A stretch of 64,000 nucleotides of DNA from Desulforhopalus sp. (GTDB taxonomy: Bacteria; Desulfobacterota; Desulfobulbia; Desulfobulbales; Desulfocapsaceae). A program made the position numbers and the translations under genes. The DNA lies in assembly GCA_030247675.1 (NCBI GenBank), contig JAOTRX010000006.1, positions 1-64,000 of the forward strand, read 5' to 3'. The notes under the pieces were generated by a model. That model was not told where the DNA came from and searched no databases. It saw only the letters and a list, made by a program, of their open reading frames with translations. Shown piece by piece: positions 17,683 to 25,724 of the stretch. Positions within the stretch are counted from its first letter, which is position 1. Every line of letters starts with the position of its first letter.

Positions 17683-18501
17683 ATGGGGAATACCGTGGTC
17701 GATTGGAAAGAAAAAACCCTGTCCCACTGGGACAAGATAAACGCCCTGGCGGTGCGTCGCTTTGGTCCCGGCCCTCTTGCCGAGGAGGCGGCCCTGGCGG
17801 CAATGGACGGCATGGCCGCGGGTGATTGGCAGCGGGTCCGGGCCATCCAGGGGCAGGCCTCCTTTTCCTCCTTTGTCCTGACCGTCAGTGCCAGGCTCTT
17901 TGAGGATTTTGCCCGAAAACGTTTTGGCCGGGTCCGTCCGCCGCTCTGGGTACAGACCTTCGGCGGCATCTGGCAAAGGCTCTTCCGGGCCCTCTGTCTT
18001 GAACGGTTGCCGGTTGGTGACGCGGTGGAGCTCGTTCATCAGCGCCAGGACGAGGCGGAAAAGATGGCCATCGAACAGGCCGCCTATGAACTCTTGGCGA
18101 GGATCCCCGATTGCGGCATGCATCAAGGACTGGAGGTTTCCTTCGAGGAAGAGGAGCCAGCGACGGCTGGCGGCGATGGTCCGGCTGGAAAGGCCGAGAG
18201 TCGTGAGCAGATGGATCTGTTGAGCGCTGTTTTTCAGTTGGTTTTGGGACAAGAACAACGGTCGGGCGGCGAGGATCTGCTGCGAAAATACCGCCAGGTT
18301 CAGGTGGCATTGGCCCCAGAGGACAAGCTTCTCCTTAAACTCTGTTACCAGGATGGCTTTGGGGTGACCGAAGCCGGCGATATGCTGGGCATGAACCGCT
18401 TCCAGGCACATGGGCGGATGCGCCGCCTGCTGCAGCGTCTACGCTTGGAATTTGAGCGTTGCGGACTGGCTGAAGACCTGAAACAGATGCTCGGGAAGTA
18501 A
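17683..18501 (+). CDS. Sigma-70/ECF-like RNA polymerase sigma factor
   Basis: Predicted alternative sigma factor. The N-terminal part (about 90 residues, with FSSFVLTVSARLFEDFARKRFGRVRPP) resembles region 2, where ECF sigmas contact the -10 element. The C-terminal part (LAPEDKLLLKLCYQDGFGVTEAGDMLGMNRFQAHGRMRRLLQRLR, read here as spaced motifs) is a region-4-like helix-turn-helix. The middle is unusually long and acidic. The start is uncertain: ATG 17683 is given; GTG 17695 has GGGGA at good spacing, while upstream ATGs at 17623 and 17641 have poorly spaced sites. The zinc-finger anti-sigma gene follows 83 bp later and the vWA lipoprotein is divergent, so this is probably an envelope-signal regulon controlled by the pair. 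Confidence 0.75.
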   Translation: MGNTVVDWKEKTLSHWDKINALAVRRFGPGPLAEEAALAAMDGMAAGDWQRVRAIQGQASFSSFVLTVSARLFEDFARKRFGRVRPPLWVQTFGGIWQRLFRALCLERLPVGDAVELVHQRQDEAEKMAIEQAAYELLARIPDCGMHQGLEVSFEEEEPATAGGDGPAGKAESREQMDLLSAVFQLVLGQEQRSGGEDLLRKYRQVQVALAPEDKLLLKLCYQDGFGVTEAGDMLGMNRFQAHGRMRRLLQRLRLEFERCGLAEDLKQMLGK

Positions 18502-18584
18502 GAAAAGGACGGTTGCGGGGGACAAAAACCCTGATGTTGTCCGTCAAATAGGTTGAAAGAATCCTCAGTACCTTTAGAGAGCGG

Positions 18585-19613
18585 ATGAGGCCCATGGCTA
18601 CAACTCCCGACAATGACCACGAGAAAAAAGCTGCAAAGGCCCGGGTACTTTTAACCCTTGCAGCCACAGGGGAAAAGGTGCACGGACCCTGCCTCAGTGA
18701 TGGGGAGATGGCGGCCTTGGTTGATGGCCGGTCGGCGGGGCAAGGGAGGGAACTGCCGGAGCTGCGGGCCCACCTTGCCGATTGCCGGAAATGCTATGCG
18801 GAATGGCTGTTCTTAAAGGGTGCGCATAAGCAGGCAGTGCCCCGGGGCCGACTGTACCATCTCAGCAGGTTCAGAAAATTGTCATATATCGGTACCGCCC
18901 TGGCGGCAGCGGCTAGTATTGCGATATACTTGAATGTCGTTGACATGGAGATGGCAGTCGTTGAAAAGGTGCCGATGCCGCCGGTCATCCTCCACGATAA
19001 AAATATTGCGCCGGTACCGTCAATACCGGCACCGCCATTGGCTCCAGCGGCCAAGGAGGAAAGGGCCGAGCCGAAAAAAGTGGCGGAGCAGGTCCAGCCC
19101 CAAAGGCTGCCCTCCCCCGTTCCCCCTGCCGCATCGGTTGCCGAGGGCGGAGATGCTGTAAAGGGAAGGACGGTGAACCAAGCCCCGCCGCCGCAAAGGG
19201 CCGCTGGGTCGCTGCCGGAGGAGCGGCAAAAAGAAAAAGCGGCCGCCCCGGTAAAGATGGCGAGGGAGGCGGCACCGTTGGTTGAACAGGACGCCGCGGT
19301 TTTTTCCGGCGAAGCGAAGGTGGCCCGGGCTCCCGCTTTCCCAGCCGCAGCGGTCCCGGCGGCCTCGGATGCCGGGGCCTGGTTCAATGAATTGCGCCTG
19401 GCCTGTCAAGCCGGCCGCAGCGAATCGGACTTCTGGTCGGAGATGGTGGCCCGGGGGGTGAAGCTGCAATCCTCACAAACCGATCAAGGATTCGAAAAGG
19501 CAAAAATTGCCGCCCTTCTCCCCTTGGTGCAGGGAATAAACGGGCCGGATACGCTGCATCAGCAGTGCCGCTTGATCCTCGCCGAGCTTGCCAAAGAGGG
19601 CGAGAGCAGGTAA
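18585..19613 (+). CDS. Zinc-finger anti-sigma factor, membrane-spanning
   Basis: A 342-residue protein. The N-terminus has the anti-sigma zinc-binding pattern His-x3-Cys-x2-Cys (HLADCRKC, around residue 64), followed by one membrane segment near residues 98-116 (YIGTALAAAASIAIYL). The periplasmic part is a long Pro/Ala/Lys-rich region, then a short globular C-terminal domain (AWFNELRLACQAGRSESDFW). It should hold the upstream sigma factor at the membrane until a periplasmic signal arrives. The start is ATG 18585 or 18594; both are poorly preceded by Shine-Dalgarno sequence. The low-complexity stalk makes alignment outside the two ends unreliable. Confidence 0.75.
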   Translation: MRPMATTPDNDHEKKAAKARVLLTLAATGEKVHGPCLSDGEMAALVDGRSAGQGRELPELRAHLADCRKCYAEWLFLKGAHKQAVPRGRLYHLSRFRKLSYIGTALAAAASIAIYLNVVDMEMAVVEKVPMPPVILHDKNIAPVPSIPAPPLAPAAKEERAEPKKVAEQVQPQRLPSPVPPAASVAEGGDAVKGRTVNQAPPPQRAAGSLPEERQKEKAAAPVKMAREAAPLVEQDAAVFSGEAKVARAPAFPAAAVPAASDAGAWFNELRLACQAGRSESDFWSEMVARGVKLQSSQTDQGFEKAKIAALLPLVQGINGPDTLHQQCRLILAELAKEGESR

Positions 19614-19683
19614 TACATGGCGACCGTTAGTATTGACGATTTTTTTTATAATATGGGAAGGCAATCAAAGAGTGGAAGGCACT

Positions 19684-20406
19684 ATGAGCAATACGATAAT
19701 ACCGCTGCGCGAGAGGATCATCGTCGCCCTTGATGTGGACACACCGGAGCATGCGAAGGCCCTGGTGAAAAGGTGTGAATCGCACGTTTCCTTTTATAAG
19801 GTCGGCCTGCAGCTCTTCATGGGCAGCTGGTTTGAGACCGTTGACTGGCTGGTTGATCGCGGTCATAAGGTCATGCTCGACTTGAAATTTTTCGATATCC
19901 CCGAGACCGTCAAGCTGGCGGTTGAACAGGTGAACAGCCGGGGCGTAACCTTTGCCACCATCCATGGCAACGACCCGATCATCCGCGCCGCGGTTTCCGC
20001 CCGTGGCGATATGCAGCTCCTGGCGGTAACCGTCCTCACCAGTTTTGGTGAAGAGGACATGCGGGCCATGGGCATGACCGGCTCGGTGGCCGACCTTGTC
20101 TATTTCCGGGCGAAAAGGGCGCTGGAACTCGGCTGCGACGGGGTTGTGTCGTCGGGTCTTGAGGCGGAGAAGTTGCGCCGTGATCTCGGCGACAAACTGC
20201 TCATCGTCACCCCGGGCATTCGGCCGGGGGCCAATGTCTGTGACGTAGCGGACGACCAGCAACGGATCGTCACCGCCGGCCGGGCCATCGCCGGAGGCGC
20301 CAATCACGTCGTGGTCGGCCGGCCGATCACCAAGGCCGCCGACCCGATTCAGGTCATTGAAGGAATGCAGCAGGATATCAGCGAGTCGACCGCCGGTCGG
20401 AAATAG
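19684..20406 (+). CDS. pyrF: Orotidine 5'-phosphate decarboxylase
   Basis: Catalyses decarboxylation of OMP to UMP, the last step of de novo pyrimidine synthesis. The 240-residue length and motifs are standard: ALDVDTPEHA at the first strand, the catalytic DLKFFDIPETV (Lys of the D-x-K-x-x-D motif), VTVLTSF and the phosphate-binding TPGIRPG and VVGRPIT near the end. Start: ATG 19684 after GGAAGG; an in-frame extension to 19588 would run over the anti-sigma gene end. It is probably a monocistronic housekeeping gene just before the biosynthetic cluster. Confidence 0.95.
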   Translation: MSNTIIPLRERIIVALDVDTPEHAKALVKRCESHVSFYKVGLQLFMGSWFETVDWLVDRGHKVMLDLKFFDIPETVKLAVEQVNSRGVTFATIHGNDPIIRAAVSARGDMQLLAVTVLTSFGEEDMRAMGMTGSVADLVYFRAKRALELGCDGVVSSGLEAEKLRRDLGDKLLIVTPGIRPGANVCDVADDQQRIVTAGRAIAGGANHVVVGRPITKAADPIQVIEGMQQDISESTAGRK

Positions 20407-20423
20407 CAATTGACACCCTCTGT

Positions 20424-20478
20424 GGTATTGAGTTTTATAGCTGGCAAACAATCCTCAACCGGACAGGCTCTCAATACC
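20424..20478. repeat. Spaced 9-bp inverted repeat after pyrF
   Basis: GGTATTGAG at 20424-20432 and CTCAATACC at 20470-20478 are exact inverted copies with 37 bp between, in the gap before the next gene. It could be a leader structure or operator for the following cluster, or chance. Confidence 0.3.
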
Positions 20479-20498
20479 CGCAGGCAGGATCATCACCT

Positions 20499-20930
20499 AT
20501 GAAAGTCGACGAAGTACCCCAGGATAAAGGCATGATCGGCGATGGCTACGGCCACGAGGTCTGTTACGCCATCGGTGAAAACGGCCGCTACACCTTGTCG
20601 CCCAGCCTTGGCTGGGAGGCGAAAAACGTGGTCAATGACCAGGCATGGGCAACCATCGCCGAAGAAACCCAGCGGATGCACGAACAGGTTCAGCGCGGCG
20701 AACTCAGCCCCATCGCCTATTACCAGGCGAGGCACCAGATGGATATCGGCCTGCTGTCCCGTTATGTCGATATGGCCAAGTGGCGGGTGAAGCGGCATCG
20801 CCGTCCGGAGATCTTCCGGAAACTGCCCGAGCGGATCCTTCGCCGGTATGCGGAGGTCTTCGGCGTGTCGATCGCCGAACTGCAGACCGTCCCCGAGACC
20901 TTTTCCCCTGAATGCATCCGCCAGCGATAA
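20499..20930 (+). CDS. Conserved-looking hypothetical protein, first gene of a BtrH/KAS III cluster
   Basis: A 143-residue soluble protein that I do not recognise. It is rich in charged helices, with WEAKNVVNDQAWATIAEE, a YYQARHQMDIGLLSRYVDMAKWRVKRH segment in the middle (motif read in pieces) and a C-terminal helical RILRRYAEVFGVSIAEL that resembles a helix-turn-helix-like end. No signal peptide or membrane segment. Its stop overlaps the start of the BtrH-like gene (TAATG), so the two are translationally coupled. It may be a small partner or regulator of the downstream enzymes. The start ATG follows an AGGA site. Confidence 0.7.
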   Translation: MKVDEVPQDKGMIGDGYGHEVCYAIGENGRYTLSPSLGWEAKNVVNDQAWATIAEETQRMHEQVQRGELSPIAYYQARHQMDIGLLSRYVDMAKWRVKRHRRPEIFRKLPERILRRYAEVFGVSIAELQTVPETFSPECIRQR

Positions 20931-21937
20931 TGGATATCCATATACCCTTTCCCCACGGCCAGTCGGCGCACTGCGAAACCGGCGTGACCGCCAACCTCCT
21001 GCGTTTTCACGGGGTTGCATGTTCCGAGGCCATGGCCTTTGGTATCGGCGAGGGCCTTTTCTTTGGCTACCTGCCCTTTGTCAAGATCAACGGCCTGCCG
21101 CTGACGACATTTCGTGGCAGTGTCGGTAGTATCTTCGCCAAGGTCAACAAACGCCTGGGGGTGAAAGTGCATCGGCAGAAGTTCCGCTCGATGTCCAGGG
21201 CCATGGACGTCCTCGATGAAAAACTGGCGCAGGGGATTCCGGTCGGCTGTCAGACCGGAGCCTACTGGCTGCCCTATTTCCCACCGGCCTTTCGCTTTCA
21301 TTTCAATATGCACAACCTGGTGGTCATTGGCCGAGAAGGTGACGAATACCTGATCTCCGATCCGGTCTTTGAACAGGTAGTCCGCTGCAGGCGTGACGAT
21401 CTGCAACGCGCCCGCTTTGCCCGGGGGGCGCTGGCACCAAAGGGAGCGATGTATTACCTCGAAACCGTGCCGCAGGCTCCCGACATGGCGGCGGCGGCCC
21501 GGCAGGGGATGATCGCCGCCTGTAAGCGCATGGCCGGCAACCCGGTGCCCATCCTTGGCGTAAAGGGCATTGCCTTTCTCGCCGACCGCCTGGAAAAATG
21601 GCCGCAGAAACTGGGCGACGAGCAGGCCATGCTGTACCTTGGCCAGCTCATCCGCATGCAGGAGGAGATCGGTACTGGCGGGGGCGGCTTCCGCTTCATG
21701 TTTGCGGCCTTTCTCCAGGAAGCGGCCGAATTATTGCAGATGCCGCAGCTTTTCCAGCTGTCCGAGGAGATGACCCTGGTCGGTGACACCTGGCGCCGCT
21801 TCGCCGTCTCCGGGGCGAGGATCTGTAAAGGACGGGCGATGCCTGACGACACCTACGCCGGGCTCGCTGAGATCCTCCGCGAGTGCGGGCGGGGCGAACG
21901 GAAAATCTACGCGGAACTCCTTCATATACTTAAATAA
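20930..21937 (+). CDS. BtrH N-terminal domain protein (putative acyl/peptidyl transferase)
   Basis: A 335-residue protein with the BtrH-type N-terminal domain (HCETGVTANLLRFHG, then a cysteine-peptidase-like sheet with FRFHFNMHNLVVIG) and a helical C-terminal DUF4872-like region. BtrH moves an amino-acyl chain from a carrier protein to an aminoglycoside during butirosin synthesis, so acyl transfer from a carrier or from the KAS-like product is a reasonable inference. The start is the ATG at 20930, overlapping the preceding stop as TAATG; an in-frame ATG at 20912 is less likely. No carrier protein or aminoglycoside genes are nearby, so the substrate differs from butirosin. Confidence 0.75.
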   Translation: MDIHIPFPHGQSAHCETGVTANLLRFHGVACSEAMAFGIGEGLFFGYLPFVKINGLPLTTFRGSVGSIFAKVNKRLGVKVHRQKFRSMSRAMDVLDEKLAQGIPVGCQTGAYWLPYFPPAFRFHFNMHNLVVIGREGDEYLISDPVFEQVVRCRRDDLQRARFARGALAPKGAMYYLETVPQAPDMAAAARQGMIAACKRMAGNPVPILGVKGIAFLADRLEKWPQKLGDEQAMLYLGQLIRMQEEIGTGGGGFRFMFAAFLQEAAELLQMPQLFQLSEEMTLVGDTWRRFAVSGARICKGRAMPDDTYAGLAEILRECGRGERKIYAELLHILK

Positions 21938-22015
21938 TTTACTGGCATCTCCCCTCCTCCACCATGGCGAGCTGTTTCTTACAAAGACCGGCATGTCGTT
22001 GCAGGAGGAATGGCG

Positions 22016-22084
22016 ATGATTGGCGACAAGCTGTATATCCATTGCCAAGGAACTGCTGCAATGGCGGCGGTGCCCTGGGTTTGA
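22016..22084 (+). CDS. Possible 22-residue small ORF in the gap before the radical SAM gene
   Basis: In the 307-bp gap between the BtrH-like and radical SAM genes, a perfect AGGAGG sits seven bases before an ATG that opens a 22-codon frame (MIGDKLYIHCQGTAAMAAVP then WV, stop TGA at 22082-22084). The ribosome-binding site is better than that of most annotated genes here. It could encode a leader or substrate peptide, or be a remnant. No family can be assigned, and the rest of the gap shows nothing else. Confidence 0.3.
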   Translation: MIGDKLYIHCQGTAAMAAVPWV

Positions 22085-22244
22085 TTCACTCCGAGGCCTC
22101 TGCCGGTTCCCCTTCGAAAAATACTCTTGAAAAACACCGTCGGGAGTGTTTTGCTGATGCCCTCGGGCCCACCTGCGGCCGGTTTCGATCTCCCCGTCTC
22201 AAGAAGGTAGAGAGACGGGATTATTCAGAGGAATTTTTTTGGTC

Positions 22245-23552
22245 ATGCAGATTGTTCTTATCAACCCGCCCAATTGCGGGCGTTCCATCCCCGAGGAAGA
22301 GTTCGGCATCACCTCGCTGAAGATGATCTTCCGCGGCGAGCCGCTGGCCCTTGAGGTCCTCGCCGGCAATCTGCCTGGTCACACGGTGCGGATCGTTGAT
22401 CTGAAGGCCGATCCGGATGGGCTGGAGGCCTTGCTGGCCGAGGTCCCCGGCCCTGATATCATCGGCCTTACCGCGGTTACCTGCGAGGCCAATACGGTTA
22501 TCAAACTTGCCGAACGGATTCAAGGGGCCTACGCCAAGGCGCCGGTCATCGTCGTTGGCGGCCATCACGCCTCAAACGATCCGGGGTATTTTCACCGCCC
22601 GGCTATCGACTATGTGGTGGTTGGCCTCGGCAAACTGAGCTTTCGGCTGCTGGTTGACGCCCTTGCTGAAGGCGGTGAAATCCCTGATATTCCAGGCATC
22701 CTCCCGGTACGGCCGGGCGGCCCGCTGTCGCCGACACGGCGCAGATACACCGTCGACGATCTGGTGGACGGCATGCCGCCCCGCTATGATCTGGTTGAGG
22801 TCCACCGCGACAAATATGTGATGAGCGGGGTCGGGGGCAAGGTCGGCTTTGTCGCCACTGCCTTTGGCTGTACCCATAGCTGTTCTTTCTGCTCCATCCC
22901 GGCGATGACCGGTGGCCGTTACCTTAGCCACAGTGTCGAAGCGATCATTCGCGACATCGGACTCTTGGGCGATATCCCGCTGATCCGCTTTGTCGATGCC
23001 AACACCTTCGGCGATCCGGTCACGGCAGAGGTCCTGGCCAGAAAAATTCTTGAGTTGGGGCTAGGCAAGAAGATCGTTGCCGATGTCCGGGCCGATACCG
23101 TCGTTGGCAATCCCGGACTTATGAAATTATGGCACCAGGCGGGTCTTGTTGCCGTGGTCATCGGTTTCGAGGAAATCGACGATGCCCGTCTTGCGAAGAT
23201 GAATAAGCGCAGCAGTCTCGACAAAAACCTCGCCGCCCTGCAGATCCTTGCCGAGATCGGCATCAGGGTGGTTGGCGACTTCATCATCTCACCCGATTAC
23301 GACCACGCCGACTTCGAGCGATTGGCCCGCTTTATCGAGGCCTCGCCGATCGCCCTGCCGATCCCGTCGATCCTCACCCCCCTGCCGGGGACCGTTTTGT
23401 ACCGGCAATTGGCGGCACAGCTTGAAATCACCGATCTAGATTATTATACCTTCTCCAACGCGGTGCTGCCGACCAGGCTTGCCAAGAAGGAGTTTTACAC
23501 CCTCTATTCAGATCTCATGAAGCATCTGCATCAACACCTTACCAAGAGTTGA
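22245..23552 (+). CDS. B12-binding-domain radical SAM enzyme
   Basis: A 435-residue enzyme with an N-terminal cobalamin-binding Rossmann domain (LINPPNCGRS, DIIGLTAVTCEAN, VIVVGGHHAS) and a radical SAM barrel whose cluster-binding CxxxCxxC reads C209-THS-C213-SF-C216. Such enzymes use the 5'-deoxyadenosyl radical, often for methylation or rearrangement at unreactive carbons. The start is ATG 22245 after AGAGGAA; a TTG at 22239 is in frame but less likely. Its stop is two bases before the KAS III-like start, so both are co-transcribed. Length and domain order are normal. The substrate is unknown, but the neighbours suggest a lipid or polyketide-like acyl product. Confidence 0.85.
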   Translation: MQIVLINPPNCGRSIPEEEFGITSLKMIFRGEPLALEVLAGNLPGHTVRIVDLKADPDGLEALLAEVPGPDIIGLTAVTCEANTVIKLAERIQGAYAKAPVIVVGGHHASNDPGYFHRPAIDYVVVGLGKLSFRLLVDALAEGGEIPDIPGILPVRPGGPLSPTRRRYTVDDLVDGMPPRYDLVEVHRDKYVMSGVGGKVGFVATAFGCTHSCSFCSIPAMTGGRYLSHSVEAIIRDIGLLGDIPLIRFVDANTFGDPVTAEVLARKILELGLGKKIVADVRADTVVGNPGLMKLWHQAGLVAVVIGFEEIDDARLAKMNKRSSLDKNLAALQILAEIGIRVVGDFIISPDYDHADFERLARFIEASPIALPIPSILTPLPGTVLYRQLAAQLEITDLDYYTFSNAVLPTRLAKKEFYTLYSDLMKHLHQHLTKS

Positions 23553-23554
23553 AC

Positions 23555-24712
23555 ATGGATATCTATATCAACGACCTCGCCACCTTTCTCCCCAATGCAC
23601 CGGTGGACAACGATCACATTGAGGACGTCCTGGGGCGGGTGGGTGATCTGCCGTCGCGGACCAAACGGCGGATTCTTGCCAACAACAAGATCAACACCCG
23701 GCATTATGCCCTTGATCCGGCAACCGGCGAGGCGACCCACACCAACGCCCAATTGACCGCCGAGGCGGTGCGGCGCCTGCGGCCGACCGACGATTTTTCG
23801 CCGGCGGCCATTCAATGCCTGTGTTGCGGTACCTCAAGCCCCGACCTCCTTATGCCTGGGCACGGGGTCATGGTGGCAGGCGAACTGCAGTTGCCGCCCT
23901 GCGATGTAGTTACCACGGCGGGAATCTGTGTGGCGGGGATGACAGCCCTGAAATATGCCTGTATGAATGTCGCGACCGGCACGGTCACCAACGCGGTCGC
24001 GACCGGCTCGGAACTGGCCTCATCCTTTATGCGGGCCGGCTTTTTTACTGCCGCGGCCGACCCGGAGAGCGATCTGAAAAAAAAGCCGGTACTGGGCTTT
24101 GATGCCGATTTCCTCCGCTGGATGCTCTCCGATGGCGCCGGTGCCGCTTATGTCTCGGGGCAGAAAAACCGCAGGGGTATGTGCTACAAGGTGGAGTGGA
24201 TCGAAAACCGCTCCTATGCCGGCGAGCTGGCAACCTGCATGTACGCCGGTGGCAAGAAGCAGGATGACGGCCGGGTGCAGGCCTGGCGGCAGATGCCCAG
24301 CAGCCTCACAGCGGCGGAAAACAACTATTTTGCCGTCCGCCAGGACGTCAAGCTCCTCGACGAATATATCGTCTCTACCGCCATGGCCCGGGCCCTGCCG
24401 GATATCGCCGCCAAACAGGGCATTACCCCGGCAGATATCGATTGGTACCTGCCCCATTATTCCTCCGATTATTTCCGCGATCGATTTTATCAGGGAATGA
24501 AGGGCTCCGGCTTCGAAATCCCCTATGAGAAGTGGTTTACCAATCTAGCCGAGGTCGGCAATGTCGGTAGTGCCTCGATTTATCTGTTGATGGAGGCTCT
24601 GCTCAAGTCGGGAAGGCTGCGCGATGGTGAGAAGGTGCTGTGCTTTATCCCGGAGTCCGGGCGCTTTTCCCACTGCTTTATGCTGCTGACGGCGGTTGCC
24701 GGGGTGGAGTAG
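23555..24712 (+). CDS. KAS III-like condensing enzyme (thiolase fold)
   Basis: A 385-residue thiolase-fold enzyme related to 3-oxoacyl-ACP synthase III. The likely triad is visible: Cys125 in TAGICVAGM, His301 in YLPHYSSDY and Asn336 in EVGNVGSA. It therefore should condense an acyl thioester with malonyl-ACP or transfer an acyl group. It is longer than housekeeping FabH (about 320 residues) and has a distinct N-terminus (MDIYINDLATFLPNAPVDN), pointing to secondary metabolism. ATG at 23555 follows AAGAG; a TTG at 23549 is in frame. It ends the cluster before a strong terminator. Confidence 0.85.
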   Translation: MDIYINDLATFLPNAPVDNDHIEDVLGRVGDLPSRTKRRILANNKINTRHYALDPATGEATHTNAQLTAEAVRRLRPTDDFSPAAIQCLCCGTSSPDLLMPGHGVMVAGELQLPPCDVVTTAGICVAGMTALKYACMNVATGTVTNAVATGSELASSFMRAGFFTAAADPESDLKKKPVLGFDADFLRWMLSDGAGAAYVSGQKNRRGMCYKVEWIENRSYAGELATCMYAGGKKQDDGRVQAWRQMPSSLTAAENNYFAVRQDVKLLDEYIVSTAMARALPDIAAKQGITPADIDWYLPHYSSDYFRDRFYQGMKGSGFEIPYEKWFTNLAEVGNVGSASIYLLMEALLKSGRLRDGEKVLCFIPESGRFSHCFMLLTAVAGVE

Positions 24713-24750
24713 CGTAGCGCTGATTCCAGATCAGAATAGCGAAAAGACCC

Positions 24751-24800
24751 AAGGCACCGATCATGCCCCCTGACATGATCGGTGCCTTGTTTATTTTTAT
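24751..24800 (+). terminator. Rho-independent terminator after the KAS III cluster
   Basis: A perfect 15-bp stem (AAGGCACCGATCATG with its inverse at 24774-24788, loop CCCCCTGA) followed by GTTTATTTTTAT. Confidence 0.9.
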
Positions 24801-24829
24801 CAGTTTTACAGCGGGTAACAACGGCTATT

Positions 24830-24955
24830 ATTCCATTTTGCAATCGACATGAGAACGAAGCTGCAAGCGAGCAGCGACGAGACAGTACAGTTTGGTACGG
24901 CGAGGAGCCGCACAGCGCCGCAGCTGAAGGTATCGCTTGATTGCAAATTGGAATT
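24830..24955. repeat. 126-bp element with 18-bp imperfect terminal inverted repeats
   Basis: Left end ATTCCATTTTGCAATCGA (24830-24847) and right end TTGATTGCAAATTGGAAT (24938-24955) match as inverted repeats at 16 of 18 positions. The interior contains further small hairpins: GCTGC/GCAGC, GTAC/GTAC and CGGC/GCCG. The right end reaches the stop codon of the beta-barrel gene. It resembles a MITE-type element or a long structured 3' region; no coding potential is seen. Confidence 0.5.
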
Positions 24956-25724
24956 AGAAGGCCATGGAAACCGTCACCCCACCGTAGATGAAATCCGATT
25001 CATCACTCAGGCTCACCGACTCGATATAATCCTCCGCCTTGCTGGACAGCGGGAAGGAATAGGCGATGATCGGTTTTACTGAGAAATAATCACCAAAAGG
25101 TATGGTCAGGCCGGTGGAGACCAAACCATTATGCAATGCCCGATATTCCTCGCCCGGGTTATTGGCTTCGGCAAAGCCGGTGTCATCGGAGTAGTAGTAG
25201 CCAGCGGACGCCGCCACATCGAGGGTGATCTTATTGACCAGTTCCTGGGAATGGGACACCCCGACACTCACATACCAGGCCGGAGTGTGGGCGATCTCCC
25301 GGTATACCGAGATTGTTGGGTTGAGAATGGTGGTGAGGCCGAATGAAGCAAAGACCTCCTGGGAGTCGGTCAGACCGTCCAGGGCATAATAGGCGTATCC
25401 ACCGGTGACTTTTGCTATGCCAAAGGTCTTGGCATAGGAGAGGGTCAGGTCGGTCTCGTTGTACTTGCTGCCACCATAGGCATCGTTATCGGTGTCGAGA
25501 TTGCCCCACATATTGAAGCTGAATCCCTGGTAGCCGATCGTCATCGAAGGCTGAATCACCACGCTGTCCTTGCTAAGTTCCAAGCCCCTCCAGATATACT
25601 GACTGAACATTCCAAGATCAACACCTGCTGTCGGCTTGGCCTCCTCCTCGGCATAGGCGAATACCGGACCGGTGAGCGCGACAACGGCGGCGATGGCAAT
25701 ATACTTTCTCATTTTCCCTTTCAT
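24954..25724 (-). CDS. Outer-membrane beta-barrel protein
   Basis: A 256-residue secreted protein. The signal peptide is clear (KYIAIAAVVALTGPVFAYA, cleavage near residue 25). The mature part alternates amphipathic strands rich in Tyr, Ser and Gly, such as GVDLGMFSQYIWRGLELSKD, LTLSYAKTFGIAKVTGGY and YYVSVGVSHS-like strands, and ends in Phe (GGVTVSMAF), the usual outer-membrane signature. The opening YIWRG motif is typical of a family of small barrels annotated as TorF or of unknown function. The start may be 25724 or the internal ATG at 25712. No transport substrate can be named. Confidence 0.8.
   Translation of the reverse strand: MKGKMRKYIAIAAVVALTGPVFAYAEEEAKPTAGVDLGMFSQYIWRGLELSKDSVVIQPSMTIGYQGFSFNMWGNLDTDNDAYGGSKYNETDLTLSYAKTFGIAKVTGGYAYYALDGLTDSQEVFASFGLTTILNPTISVYREIAHTPAWYVSVGVSHSQELVNKITLDVAASAGYYYSDDTGFAEANNPGEEYRALHNGLVSTGLTIPFGDYFSVKPIIAYSFPLSSKAEDYIESVSLSDESDFIYGGVTVSMAF

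Noticed and set aside
17530..18411. Upstream extension of the vWA lipoprotein frame (total 895 codons)
   Set aside because: Antisense to the sigma factor gene, without conserved content; the lipobox and Shine-Dalgarno at 17529 mark the real start.
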